Origin: Pusillimonas sp. UBA3987
GTDB taxonomy: Bacteria; Pseudomonadota; Gammaproteobacteria; Burkholderiales; Burkholderiaceae_B
Direction of reading: 5' to 3'
Assembly (NCBI GenBank): GCA_002384935.1
Contig: DGCD01000003.1
Coordinates: 127,391-182,041, forward strand
Length of the DNA stretch: 54,651 nt
Shown: positions 33,249 through 41,728 of the stretch, piece by piece
Layout of the letters: each line of letters opens with the position of its first letter
Numbering within the stretch: position 1 is the stretch's first letter
Notes under the pieces: model-generated
Told to the model about the DNA's origin: nothing
The model's input: only the letters and a program-made list of their open reading frames with translations
The model's database searches: none
Translations under genes and position numbers: made by a program

Positions 33249-34567
33249 ACGCGGGTATCAACCGCGAACAGGGCCAGGCCATGGTGTTGGGCTTGCTGTT
33301 GTGCGGGGTTGCGGTAGCGGCGCTGCTGCATTATTTCTCGTTGGGCCAGGTATTGGCCGAACGCACGCGGCAGGTTACTGCATTGGATACGGCCGCCTAC
33401 AGCGGAGCGGTGGTGCAATCGCGTGCGTTGAATTTGCTGGCTTTGTCGAATCGGGCCATGGTGGGGCATCACCTTGCCATGGGGCATCTGGTTACGCTTG
33501 CTTCATGGGCACAGCTTGGCGGACATCAGGCACAGCAGCGGTTGCGCGCAAATCCGCCGGCTTTTCTTATTGGTATGTTGTTTGGTGCCAGTCATGGTGC
33601 GGCCTATGCCGCTTCATCGGGGGCAAATGGGTTGCAACGCGAAGCGTTGCAAAGCGGGCAACTGGGGCGGCAATTCATGCTGCATGAGTCGCGTGTGCAC
33701 GATACATTGGTCGCAGTTCAAACACAGGTGGTTTCCACGTTGGCGCAAATGCGTGAAGCTGCCATTCGAACGGTTCTGAATCGTTATTACCCCAGCGCCC
33801 AATATGAGCTGAAGATTACTGCGCCATCCCTTGATCAATGGCTGGAGCGTCGAGCGGGACCCTCGCTGCATCCTTTTATGCTGCAGGTTTCCCGTGGCTA
33901 TGGGTTCTTGCAGGAACGCAACCATACCGCACGTAATGCCTGGCTGGTAAGCCCGCGCTGTCCTGCCCGGCGCCATCAGTTGCGTCGTCGCGGCGATACC
34001 GTGCTTGATGAAAGTGGCCGCTGGGAAGCGGCCGATACGCATTCATATCATGCTTTGCGTTCGAACCGCTGGATCGGGTGTTACTACCGCGAGTATGCGA
34101 TGGGGTGGGGCTGGCTGGTGTCAAGGCGCCAAAGCGGCTTCGCTGCGCCGCATGTAGTCGATCCCCCCGATAACTTTGCTTCGCAGGATTTTTGGCGTTG
34201 GGTGGCTCAAGCCACGAACTGGGATATTTTGAATGGGCACGACAACCCCATGGCGAACTCCCGAGCCGTCGGCGCACGGGTGGTTTGGCCTACTCGTGGT
34301 TACGCGAGTTATTTCGATGTGCGTGAATCCTCGGTTGACGATCAAGCCGATGAAAGGCTGTTGCTTACCGGCGGTCAACCCATGCCTTTTCACTTTTCAA
34401 CCGAACTTCGGCGCTTTGGTTATGGCAACCTGCAATACACCGTTGCAAGCGGGGCAGAATCGTATTTTGAGCGGCCCGTTCCGCGAGGAGATGGCCGGCA
34501 CGAGCGAGCCAACTTGTTCAACCCTTATTGGCTGGCGCGACAAGGCCCCGCACAAGGAGGGCTCTAA
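33245..34567 (+). CDS. TadG-like pilus assembly protein
   Basis: A 440-residue protein with GTG start overlapping the pilin stop. It opens with EQGQAMVLGLLLCGVAVAALL, the hydrophobic N-terminal helix of TadE/TadG-type minor pilins. A segment ALDTAAYSGAVVQSRALN follows, matching the putative Flp-pilus assembly TadG N-terminus. The large C-terminal part (about 200-440) has no recognisable von Willebrand domain. It is anchored in the inner membrane with the bulk outside. It overlaps the TadE-like gene (TAATG). Confidence 0.75.
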   Translation: MNAGINREQGQAMVLGLLLCGVAVAALLHYFSLGQVLAERTRQVTALDTAAYSGAVVQSRALNLLALSNRAMVGHHLAMGHLVTLASWAQLGGHQAQQRLRANPPAFLIGMLFGASHGAAYAASSGANGLQREALQSGQLGRQFMLHESRVHDTLVAVQTQVVSTLAQMREAAIRTVLNRYYPSAQYELKITAPSLDQWLERRAGPSLHPFMLQVSRGYGFLQERNHTARNAWLVSPRCPARRHQLRRRGDTVLDESGRWEAADTHSYHALRSNRWIGCYYREYAMGWGWLVSRRQSGFAAPHVVDPPDNFASQDFWRWVAQATNWDILNGHDNPMANSRAVGARVVWPTRGYASYFDVRESSVDDQADERLLLTGGQPMPFHFSTELRRFGYGNLQYTVASGAESYFERPVPRGDGRHERANLFNPYWLARQGPAQGGL

Positions 34568-35346
34568 TGGTACTTGGTTCCTCTTTTGCCGCCCGTTTTT
34601 TGTGCTTGCGCTCAAGCGCCGGGCAGGCCTTGGTTGAAGGTGTCGTGGTCATGGCCACATTATTGCTTTTGTGGTTGATGTCGGGATGGCTTTTTCGCTT
34701 GCAGGACCTGGCATTGCAGGCAACAAACGCCAGTCGTTATGCGGCGTTCGACATGGCGCGCCTAGCACATGGCAATCGTGCTCAATTTGCCACATCCCCC
34801 GACATTTATTTTTCCGGCAAGGGGCAGCAATGGCGCGATTTACGCGCGCGCTCGTGGTTGCGTGGTGACCAGGCGGTTAAGTTAAGCGGCGCGCTTGGGA
34901 CGCCGCTGCCTGAGCTGGCGCAGCCGGGCGGAACAGATAATCTGGCTGTAACGTTACGCTCGCAATGGTCATTGGCTGACACCGGGGTGCGAGAAGCCGC
35001 GGTTACGGTCGCGCCGCAAACCGGCATGGCGAACCAGCCCGGGCGAATTCAACGACGCGCCTTCATCGTGGTGAACACCGGCTATGCCGGCAACGATGAA
35101 CAGGTGGTTCGGCGTGCAGGCGCATCGGACCTGGCCTGGGCACAACCCGAGCAGTCATCGCGCAATATCGGGCAGGCATTAGCTAGCCGGTTACAGCCCC
35201 TCGACGCCCCATGGTCGCGCCCGGAACCCTCCTTCAACTGGCTAGCGCCGTGGCAACACGAAGTGCCATCCCGACATTTGCAGCCTCAGTCTACATTCTT
35301 CGACCCAACCATGGCTCCCCATTCGGTAAAGGGTGAAACGCCATGA
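34567..35346 (+). CDS. TadE-like minor pilin
   Basis: A 259-residue protein. ATG 34567 overlaps the previous stop and has a perfect AGGAGGG ribosome site; an upstream in-frame start at 34528 is inside the TadG-like gene. The segment SSAGQALVEGVVVMATLLLLW (about 17-37) is a TadE-like helix with the conserved Glu; NASRYAAFDMARLA follows. The rest is extracytoplasmic and of unknown fold. Confidence 0.75.
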   Translation: MVLGSSFAARFLCLRSSAGQALVEGVVVMATLLLLWLMSGWLFRLQDLALQATNASRYAAFDMARLAHGNRAQFATSPDIYFSGKGQQWRDLRARSWLRGDQAVKLSGALGTPLPELAQPGGTDNLAVTLRSQWSLADTGVREAAVTVAPQTGMANQPGRIQRRAFIVVNTGYAGNDEQVVRRAGASDLAWAQPEQSSRNIGQALASRLQPLDAPWSRPEPSFNWLAPWQHEVPSRHLQPQSTFFDPTMAPHSVKGETP

Positions 35347-35855
35347 GGTACCACTTACGTTCACTTAAGGGGCGCTTGATTGCTTTGCTGGCAGGAATAC
35401 TGATGCCGATGCAGGTGGGCTGGGCGTTGCCTCCCTTGACGGCAGCTTCAGCAGGCGCCGAACTGGCGGGCTTCATCGCACAGGCCGGGTTGCCCGATGC
35501 GCAATGGTCGCCTGTCGAAATCATGCAGGTACAAGGTGTGCCGTTCTACTTCAGCCGCGTAACCATGGGCAACGATCTTGCTGCTGTTTTGGAAGCACTC
35601 ACCCAAAACGACTCACCACTCGAACAAATTCTCTTCGCATCCAATCAAGTGTTGCTCTCAGGCTGGCGTCATGAGCGTCACTGGCTTTTGCACTTGAGTG
35701 CGGTTGGTGAAAAGATAGAAGGTACGCTTTCCATTCTGCCGTTCAGGCAGGAGGCACAAGACACCCCCCCCGTTTTGCGCCAGGAATCGATATTGAGCGA
35801 TTGGAGCCAGGCTTATTCACGGCTAAGACAAGCGTCTTTACAGGAGCAGCCATGA
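35343..35855 (+). CDS. Unknown secreted protein of the tad locus
   Basis: A 170-residue product with a signal peptide (LIALLAGILMPMQVGWALP, cut near residue 29) and no further membrane segment. Landmarks are QGVPFYFSRVTMGNDLAAVL and WRHERHWLLHLSAVG. I do not recognise the family. It overlaps both neighbours by ATGA, so it is part of the pilus operon and probably works in the periplasm with CpaB and the secretin. Confidence 0.6.
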   Translation: MRYHLRSLKGRLIALLAGILMPMQVGWALPPLTAASAGAELAGFIAQAGLPDAQWSPVEIMQVQGVPFYFSRVTMGNDLAAVLEALTQNDSPLEQILFASNQVLLSGWRHERHWLLHLSAVGEKIEGTLSILPFRQEAQDTPPVLRQESILSDWSQAYSRLRQASLQEQP

Positions 35856-36850
35856 TCAATCGCCTTGCTTTAATAAGGCGGCCTGCCATCTCCTTTCGCA
35901 CCTGGGTCATACTGGCCGTGGCGATTTCGTCCGGTGTCTTGGCGGCATTAACCGCGCGGCAACATTTAAACAGCCGGGAACGCCAGTTGGCCGAGCAGGC
36001 GGCCGTACCGATGGTGCAAAGGGTGGTCGCGGCCCGGTCCCTGCCTGCCGGTGTCATTATCGAATCGGAACACTTGGCCACGCGCTCTTATCCTGCGCAT
36101 CTTGTCTCCAGCGACAGCGTTTCGCCAGAAACCCATATGGTGCTGGTCGGGCGTGTCTTGCGAGTCGCCTTGCAGGCGGGTGACCCCGTTCTCGAGGCTC
36201 ATACGCGTTTCCAGTCGAACGCGCCCTTTTCCTCACACCTTCGCAAGGGGCGTCGGGCTATTACGTTGCCGGTTGATGTCATCAACTCCGTTTCCGGCCT
36301 GCTTAGTCCAGGAGATCTGATTGATCTGTATGTGTCTTTTGATTATCAGCGACGTCGAATCACCGCTCCGCTGCTGCAAGGCGTTTTGGTCTTGGCCACG
36401 GGCACTCAAGTTCAGCAGGCGGTTAATGATTTTGCGCAGAACGAATACACCGGTGGAAATACTGGCCTGACCGGATCTGGTGGCTTTTCCACAGTGACGC
36501 TGGACACGTCGCCGGAGGACGCAGTGAAACTGGTTGCCGCCCGTCAAGGGGGAACGATTACCGCTGTGCTTCGGCGCCAGGACGACATCCAGGCTTCCCA
36601 ACGAGCAGTACGCGGAGACCTGGCCAGTTTGCTGGGCGTTGCGCGTCCAGCGCCATACACCTTTGCACGCAAACGTGCGCCGGTTATTTACGGGAACACC
36701 AAGGCACGTGGTGTACCCGGTTTGAAAAACTCTCCTCCAAAAAATCCGCAGGCCAGCGGTTTGTTTGATTTGCCTTATGTGCCCGGCTTAACCAGTGCGT
36801 GGCGGGTCAGCAATGACGCATCGTCCACTGAGCCTGAACAGGAGCCTTGA
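35852..36850 (+). CDS. cpaB: Flp pilus assembly protein CpaB/RcpC
   Basis: A 332-residue inner-membrane-anchored periplasmic protein. One helix near residues 15-35 (TWVILAVAISSGVLAAL) leads to an SAF domain (AARSLPAGVIIESEHLATRSYP) and the CpaB C-terminal domain (SVSGLLSPGDLIDLYVSF, TLDTSPEDAVKLVAARQGG). I use ATG 35852, which overlaps the prior stop and follows AGGAG. It bridges inner-membrane machinery and the secretin encoded next. Confidence 0.9.
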   Translation: MINRLALIRRPAISFRTWVILAVAISSGVLAALTARQHLNSRERQLAEQAAVPMVQRVVAARSLPAGVIIESEHLATRSYPAHLVSSDSVSPETHMVLVGRVLRVALQAGDPVLEAHTRFQSNAPFSSHLRKGRRAITLPVDVINSVSGLLSPGDLIDLYVSFDYQRRRITAPLLQGVLVLATGTQVQQAVNDFAQNEYTGGNTGLTGSGGFSTVTLDTSPEDAVKLVAARQGGTITAVLRRQDDIQASQRAVRGDLASLLGVARPAPYTFARKRAPVIYGNTKARGVPGLKNSPPKNPQASGLFDLPYVPGLTSAWRVSNDASSTEPEQEP

Positions 36851-38191
36851 ATGTACTTGCAGTACTTGAAGTTGACCAGTGTAGTCCTGTGCTTCGTTTT
36901 GCAAATGCGCCCGGCATACGGGGGTGCCGAGACGCTGCTTGAGTTGCAGGTTGGAGAGGTCCGGGTGCTGGCCGTGCCCGATGTGGCGCGCGTAGCCGTC
37001 GGTGACGGGCATGTGTTGAATGCGGTAACGACTGAAGAGAAGGAGGTGATTGTGTTTGCGCGCAACGAAGGATCAAGTGCCTTGCAAATCTGGTCGGCCA
37101 ATGGTGTGCGTCATGCTTACCAGGTTGACGTTGCGCCCGAAGGCGCCCGGCAAACCCAGCAGGAGCTGCGCCAGGTGCTTGATCGAATTCCCAATGCCCA
37201 GGTTTCAACGGTAGGCGATAAATTGGTCGTTGAAGGGGACAAACTCTCGGATGGCGATCGACAGCGTTTGGCGGAGTTGGCAGAGCGCTATCCTCAACTC
37301 GTGGATTTCACCAGCCAGGTTGGATGGGACCGCATGGTACTGCTCGATGTGGAAGTCGTTGAAGTGCCTACGTCGCAATTAAGAGAGTTGGGTGTGCGGT
37401 GGGAAACTGAGTCGCAGGGCGGGTTGAGCGCCGGTCTTGCCTGGGAAGGTGCGTCGTCAAGGTTGGAGATGCGGCCGGCTGAAAATCCATTGGCGCTGCC
37501 ATTTCCCGCCACCGTGGCCGCCGGTTATTTTGGCGCCAACGCGTTGTTGTCTGCTCGCATAAAAGCCATGGCACAAACAGGGGAGGCGGTGGTGCTGGCC
37601 CAGCCTCAATTATTGGCTCGCAGCGGGGCCACCGCTGAGTTTCTGGCCGGAGGTGAAGTACCTTATTCAACGGTTGATGCCAATGGCAATACCAACACAG
37701 CGTTCAAGCCGTATGGGGTTTCGTTGCGCATCACGCCCCGGATTGAAGGTCGTGAAGTGGTTCGTTCCAATATCGAGGTTGAGGTCAGCTCCATCGACCC
37801 GGCGCTTTCAATTCCCACCGGGCCTTCTCTTAAAACACGGCGTGCAGCAACCGAGTTTAATGTTCGATCCGGCCAGACATTGGTGCTGGCCGGGTTTCTG
37901 TCGCGTGAAATGTCCGAGAACGTCGACGCCATACCGGGTTTGGGCAGCATTCCCATTCTGGGCGAGTTGTTTCGTTCAACCCGATATCAAAAACGTGAGA
38001 CCGAACTGGCTATTTTTGTGACGCCCCACGTGGTGGGTGCCGAGCAGGGCCAATTGGGCGAGCGCGTTCAAAAAGGGCGGGCTCATGTTCAGATGGCATT
38101 TCCCGATCCGCCGGTCATGAATGTGCCGATCGATGCCGAAAAAGAGCACAGTCCTGCACCTGCCTGGGCGAATTCCCAATATGAAGATTGA
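36851..38191 (+). CDS. cpaC: Flp pilus secretin CpaC/RcpA
   Basis: Outer-membrane channel for the pilus. The 446-residue protein has a signal peptide (about 1-25), an N-terminal pilus/secretin N-domain (LLELQVGEVRVLAVPDVARV), a BON-like middle (LDRIPNAQVSTVGDKLVVEG) and the secretin core (about 240-410) with VLAQPQLLARSGATAEFLAGG and IPGLGSIPILGELFRSTRY. It is shorter than many secretins but typical for CpaC. It starts directly after the cpaB stop. Confidence 0.93.
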   Translation: MYLQYLKLTSVVLCFVLQMRPAYGGAETLLELQVGEVRVLAVPDVARVAVGDGHVLNAVTTEEKEVIVFARNEGSSALQIWSANGVRHAYQVDVAPEGARQTQQELRQVLDRIPNAQVSTVGDKLVVEGDKLSDGDRQRLAELAERYPQLVDFTSQVGWDRMVLLDVEVVEVPTSQLRELGVRWETESQGGLSAGLAWEGASSRLEMRPAENPLALPFPATVAAGYFGANALLSARIKAMAQTGEAVVLAQPQLLARSGATAEFLAGGEVPYSTVDANGNTNTAFKPYGVSLRITPRIEGREVVRSNIEVEVSSIDPALSIPTGPSLKTRRAATEFNVRSGQTLVLAGFLSREMSENVDAIPGLGSIPILGELFRSTRYQKRETELAIFVTPHVVGAEQGQLGERVQKGRAHVQMAFPDPPVMNVPIDAEKEHSPAPAWANSQYED

Positions 38192-39968
38192 ACTTGCGAT
38201 TCATTATGAAGATGGCCGAACACAAAAGGTGCATTACGACCTGCCGTTGCTTATTGGCCGTGATGCCGCTTCGGGGCTGTGTTTGAAAGGCTGGCGAGTT
38301 GCGCGTCAACATGCCCGCATCGTCGGGCAGGGCGATGCGGTGCAGCTTGAAGACTCGGGCTCGCTGGCAGGAACAGTGGTCAATGGCAAGCGCGTGGGGC
38401 CACAAACCGCGCTGCAGGAAGGCGACGAGATCATTATTGGCCCGTGCCTGATTGAAATTGAACGTATTACGCGCAGCGGAGCTGCGGCGCCCGGGCGCAA
38501 GGCGCTTTCAATTTCTCCACCCAAAACAAACGAGGCTGGAACAGGACAAGACCTGAATTGCCAAAATCCCGGATCAGATTCAGACACTGATCCTGAGCCT
38601 GATCTGGTATCGGCGCGTCAACACCTGTCAGATATGGCAATGGCCCCGGGGGTTCAGCCGGCGGCGTTAAGAAAGCAGCACCAGTGGTTGGCTCAACGAC
38701 AACAGTTACACCGGTTGTTGCTGGAGGCACTCGACTTGCGCCGACGCGATATTTCCGCGTTGAGTGATACCGCCTTGCGTGATGAGGCGCGCACCATTGT
38801 TGCGCGGTTGGTCGACGCCGAACCCAACGTGGTGCCGCTAACGCAACGAGCCCAACTCGTAAATGATGTTGTGAATGAAGCCGTTGGTTTGGGGCCCCTT
38901 GAAAGCCTGCTGTCGGACCCCGGTATCACCGAGATTATGGTGAATCGTCACGATGAGATTTTTGTAGAACGATCGGGGAAGCTGCAACATCATGCCACTG
39001 TGTTCAGCAGTGAGCAGGCGGTGCTGGCTGTCATTGATCGCATTGTTTCGCCGATTGGCCGGCGTATCGATGAAAGTTCGCCCATGGTTGATGCCCGTTT
39101 GAAAGATGGGTCGCGGGTGAACGCTGTGATACCGCCGATTGCGCTGCGGGGCGCCAGCCTGACAATTCGAAAGTTTCCCGCGCGTCGCCTGACCATGGAA
39201 GACCTTTTGCGCGTTGGGGCGCTCAGCGAACCCATGAGCCGCTTTCTTCAGGCCTGCGTGGTGCGCCGGCGCAATATTCTGATATCCGGCGGGACCGGCT
39301 CGGGTAAAACCACGCTGTTGAATGTGTTGTCGAACTGCATTCCTGAAGGTGAAAGAGTCGTCACGATAGAGGATTCGGCCGAGCTGAAGCTGGGTCATGC
39401 TCATTTGGTGACCCTGGAGGCACGCCCGGCGAATCTGGAGGGGCGGGGCAAAGTCGATATTCGCGACCTGGTGCGCAATGCGCTTCGCATGCGACCCGAC
39501 CGCATTGTGGTGGGCGAGTGTCGCGGGGCTGAAGCGTTCGACATGCTCGCCGCCATGAATACCGGTCATGAAGGATCGTTGACGACGTTGCATGCCAATA
39601 ATGCGCGGGATGCGCTGGGCCGCCTGGAAACGATGATCTTGATGGCGGGGATGGATTTGCCATTGGCGGCCGTACGGGAGCATATCGCCGGCAGTATTGA
39701 CTTTATCGTGCAGCAGGCCCGTTTGGCCTCGGGTCGCCGGTTGGTTACGGCCATTGTCGAGGTAACCGGCATTGAAAGCGGGCGCATCCAGACACAAACA
39801 CTTTTTGAGTTTCTCCATGGCGATCCGCCCGTGTTTCAGGGGCGTGGTTTGATTCCCGAATGTTTCAGTGCGCAAGACCAGCATGATGCAGGCCTTGACC
39901 CAACAGTTTTCAACGCACGTAGCCTGGCTGGTGAGGGCACCGGCGGGCTCACTGGCAAAGGTGCGTAG
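38181..39968 (+). CDS. cpaF: FHA domain - CpaF/TadA secretion ATPase fusion
   Basis: Motor ATPase of the pilus. The C-terminal ~400 residues are CpaF/TadA: Walker A ISGGTGSGKTTLL, TIEDSAELKL, Walker B region MRPDRIVVGECRG, and the His box TGHEGSLTTLHANNARD. The N-terminal ~90 residues form a forkhead-associated fold: LLIGRDAASGLCL, RVARQHARI, DSGSLAGTVVNGKRV. FHA domains bind phosphothreonine; the usual Ser of SRxHA is Ala here. 595 residues from ATG 38181, which overlaps the cpaC stop. No CpaE/TadZ gene is present. Confidence 0.93.
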   Translation: MKIELAIHYEDGRTQKVHYDLPLLIGRDAASGLCLKGWRVARQHARIVGQGDAVQLEDSGSLAGTVVNGKRVGPQTALQEGDEIIIGPCLIEIERITRSGAAAPGRKALSISPPKTNEAGTGQDLNCQNPGSDSDTDPEPDLVSARQHLSDMAMAPGVQPAALRKQHQWLAQRQQLHRLLLEALDLRRRDISALSDTALRDEARTIVARLVDAEPNVVPLTQRAQLVNDVVNEAVGLGPLESLLSDPGITEIMVNRHDEIFVERSGKLQHHATVFSSEQAVLAVIDRIVSPIGRRIDESSPMVDARLKDGSRVNAVIPPIALRGASLTIRKFPARRLTMEDLLRVGALSEPMSRFLQACVVRRRNILISGGTGSGKTTLLNVLSNCIPEGERVVTIEDSAELKLGHAHLVTLEARPANLEGRGKVDIRDLVRNALRMRPDRIVVGECRGAEAFDMLAAMNTGHEGSLTTLHANNARDALGRLETMILMAGMDLPLAAVREHIAGSIDFIVQQARLASGRRLVTAIVEVTGIESGRIQTQTLFEFLHGDPPVFQGRGLIPECFSAQDQHDAGLDPTVFNARSLAGEGTGGLTGKGA

Positions 39969-39969
39969 C

Positions 39970-40815
39970 ATGGGCACGTTAACCATTATTTTTGCCGGCA
40001 TTGCCATTGCAGGCCTGGCCTTGCTGGTGCAGACAGGGTTGAAGCTTGCCTATTCGCGTTATCGGGTTCGCTTTACCGATCAGGCGCATGTCCAGTTAAG
40101 TGAAGTATTTTTATTTCTGGACCCTGTGCAACTGTGGCTTTTAACCCTGTTCAGTTCGGTCGCCGTTGGGTTGGTGGCTTATGGTTTGGCGCAAAGCTTC
40201 GCCCTGGCCTTGATTGTGGCTGGACTTGCACTGTTTTGGCCCCCCGGGCTCATGCGTTGGCTGCGACAACGTCGCCAGGCACAGTTTGAACGCCAGCTGC
40301 CGGATCTCTTATTGAGTCTGGCGGGCGCGTTGCGCGCCGGAGCGGGTTTGCAGTCGGCACTGCAAACGATCGTAACGCAGTCGCCTGCGCCAATAGCACA
40401 GGAACTGGGTCTGGTTTTGAAGGAGCAGCGGGTAGGCGTATCGCTGGAGCACGCCTTGTCTGGTTTGCGGCAACGTATGCCTGGCGAGGGCACGCAACTG
40501 CTGGTATCGGCACTGATCATTGCCTTGCACACCGGCGGCAATCTGGCTGAAACACTGGAGCGAATTGGCCACACCTTGCGCGCACGCTTGCATTTGCTGG
40601 GTCGTATCGATGCCTTGACTGCGCAGGGGCGCATGCAGGCCTGGGTGATGGCGGGTTTGCCTGTGTTGCTGGGTTTGGTTTTAACCGCGCTGGAACCCGA
40701 TGCCATGCAGGTTTTGTGGCATACCCCGCTTGGTTGGGGCGTTTTGACGTTGGTAGGCGTGCTGGAAATAAGCGGCATTTTTCTTATTCGCAAGATCGTC
40801 AGGATTCAGGTATGA
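39970..40815 (+). CDS. tadB: Flp pilus platform protein TadB
   Basis: A 281-residue inner-membrane protein of the GspF/TadB kind, with hydrophobic segments near the N-terminus, at about 65-110 and at about 225-275. The T2SSF domain has FERQLPDLLLSLAGALRAGAGLQSAL and HTGGNLAETLERIGHTLRARL (outlines). ATG 39970 starts one base after the cpaF stop. It pairs with TadC as the platform driven by the ATPase. Confidence 0.92.
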   Translation: MGTLTIIFAGIAIAGLALLVQTGLKLAYSRYRVRFTDQAHVQLSEVFLFLDPVQLWLLTLFSSVAVGLVAYGLAQSFALALIVAGLALFWPPGLMRWLRQRRQAQFERQLPDLLLSLAGALRAGAGLQSALQTIVTQSPAPIAQELGLVLKEQRVGVSLEHALSGLRQRMPGEGTQLLVSALIIALHTGGNLAETLERIGHTLRARLHLLGRIDALTAQGRMQAWVMAGLPVLLGLVLTALEPDAMQVLWHTPLGWGVLTLVGVLEISGIFLIRKIVRIQV

Positions 40816-41714
40816 CATTCTGGTTAAGTTGTCTGTTTGCCGGCGTGAGCCTGGCGTTATCAACATGGTGGCTGTTTCGCCCGTGGAGCCAAAGTGTTCA
40901 AGGAAAGCCCGGACCCGACGCGTATTCGCAGGCCACTGGGTCTGGGGCTGAACGTATGCTGCGCTGGGTGGAACCTTGGGTGGCCGCGCTGGAACCATTG
41001 GGGCAGCAGCTGTTGGGATGGCGAGGCCGCAGGACATTGGCGTTGCGTCTGCAACGCGCCGGGCTTTCGGGTTCCTGGACACCGTCACGATTCGTGGCTT
41101 ATCGCTTATTGGGTCTGGGTCTGGGAGCAATGACCGGCCTGGTGGTGGCGCGGTTACTGGGTTTGTCTGGCGCGCTGGAAACGTTAGTGGCGGCGTTACT
41201 GGCTGCAGGTGCCGGCGCTTGCGTGCCCGGTTATCTTTTAAAGCGTTTAACGGCCCAAAGACAACGTCATATGCTGGTGCGTTTTCCTTTTTTGCTTGAT
41301 ATGGTTACGCTTTGCGTGGAGGCCGGATTGAATCTGCAAGGCGCGTTGCAACAGGCGTCGCAACATGGGCCTTCGGGTCCGTTAATGGATTTGTTAAGGA
41401 TTGCGCTGGCCGAACTGCGCACCGGAACGCCGCGAAACGAGGCGCTCCGAGCGCTTGCGCACCGATCGGGTTTGCGGGAAATCGGGCAATGGGTGCAAAC
41501 GCTGGAGCAGGCCGAGCAGATGGGCATGAATCTGGCACCCGTATTGCGCGCGCAGTCCGATCAGCGCCGCGCCGAACGGTTCCTGCGTGCAGAAAAACTG
41601 GCTTTGCAGGCGCCCGTGAAAATGCTGTTTCCCATGGTGGTGTGTATTTTCCCCTGTACCTTTCTGATGATTGGCTTTCCCATTGCAGTCAAGCTGTTTG
41701 CGGGTGTGGTGTAG
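40812..41714 (+). CDS. tadC: Flp pilus platform protein TadC
   Basis: A 300-residue second platform protein. It starts with a membrane helix (FWLSCLFAGVSLALSTWWLF), has further helices at about 95-150 and 270-298, and the T2SSF domain with FPFLLDMVTLCVEAGLNLQGAL (outline), EQAEQMGMNLAPVLRAQSD and APVKMLFPMVVCIFPCTFL. ATG 40812 overlaps the tadB stop (ATGA). Confidence 0.92.
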   Translation: MTFWLSCLFAGVSLALSTWWLFRPWSQSVQGKPGPDAYSQATGSGAERMLRWVEPWVAALEPLGQQLLGWRGRRTLALRLQRAGLSGSWTPSRFVAYRLLGLGLGAMTGLVVARLLGLSGALETLVAALLAAGAGACVPGYLLKRLTAQRQRHMLVRFPFLLDMVTLCVEAGLNLQGALQQASQHGPSGPLMDLLRIALAELRTGTPRNEALRALAHRSGLREIGQWVQTLEQAEQMGMNLAPVLRAQSDQRRAERFLRAEKLALQAPVKMLFPMVVCIFPCTFLMIGFPIAVKLFAGVV

Positions 41715-41728
41715 GGCAGGGGCTTCTT

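Noticed and set aside
38838..40007. A 389-codon open frame antisense to the cpaF gene
   Set aside because: It is antisense to a clear ATPase gene and has no ribosome site or recognisable motifs.
41312..41728. Upstream extension of the greB frame into tadC
   Set aside because: It lies in another frame of tadC with Arg/Ala-rich shadow composition. The plausible starts are 41729 (DUF192) and 42089 (GreB).
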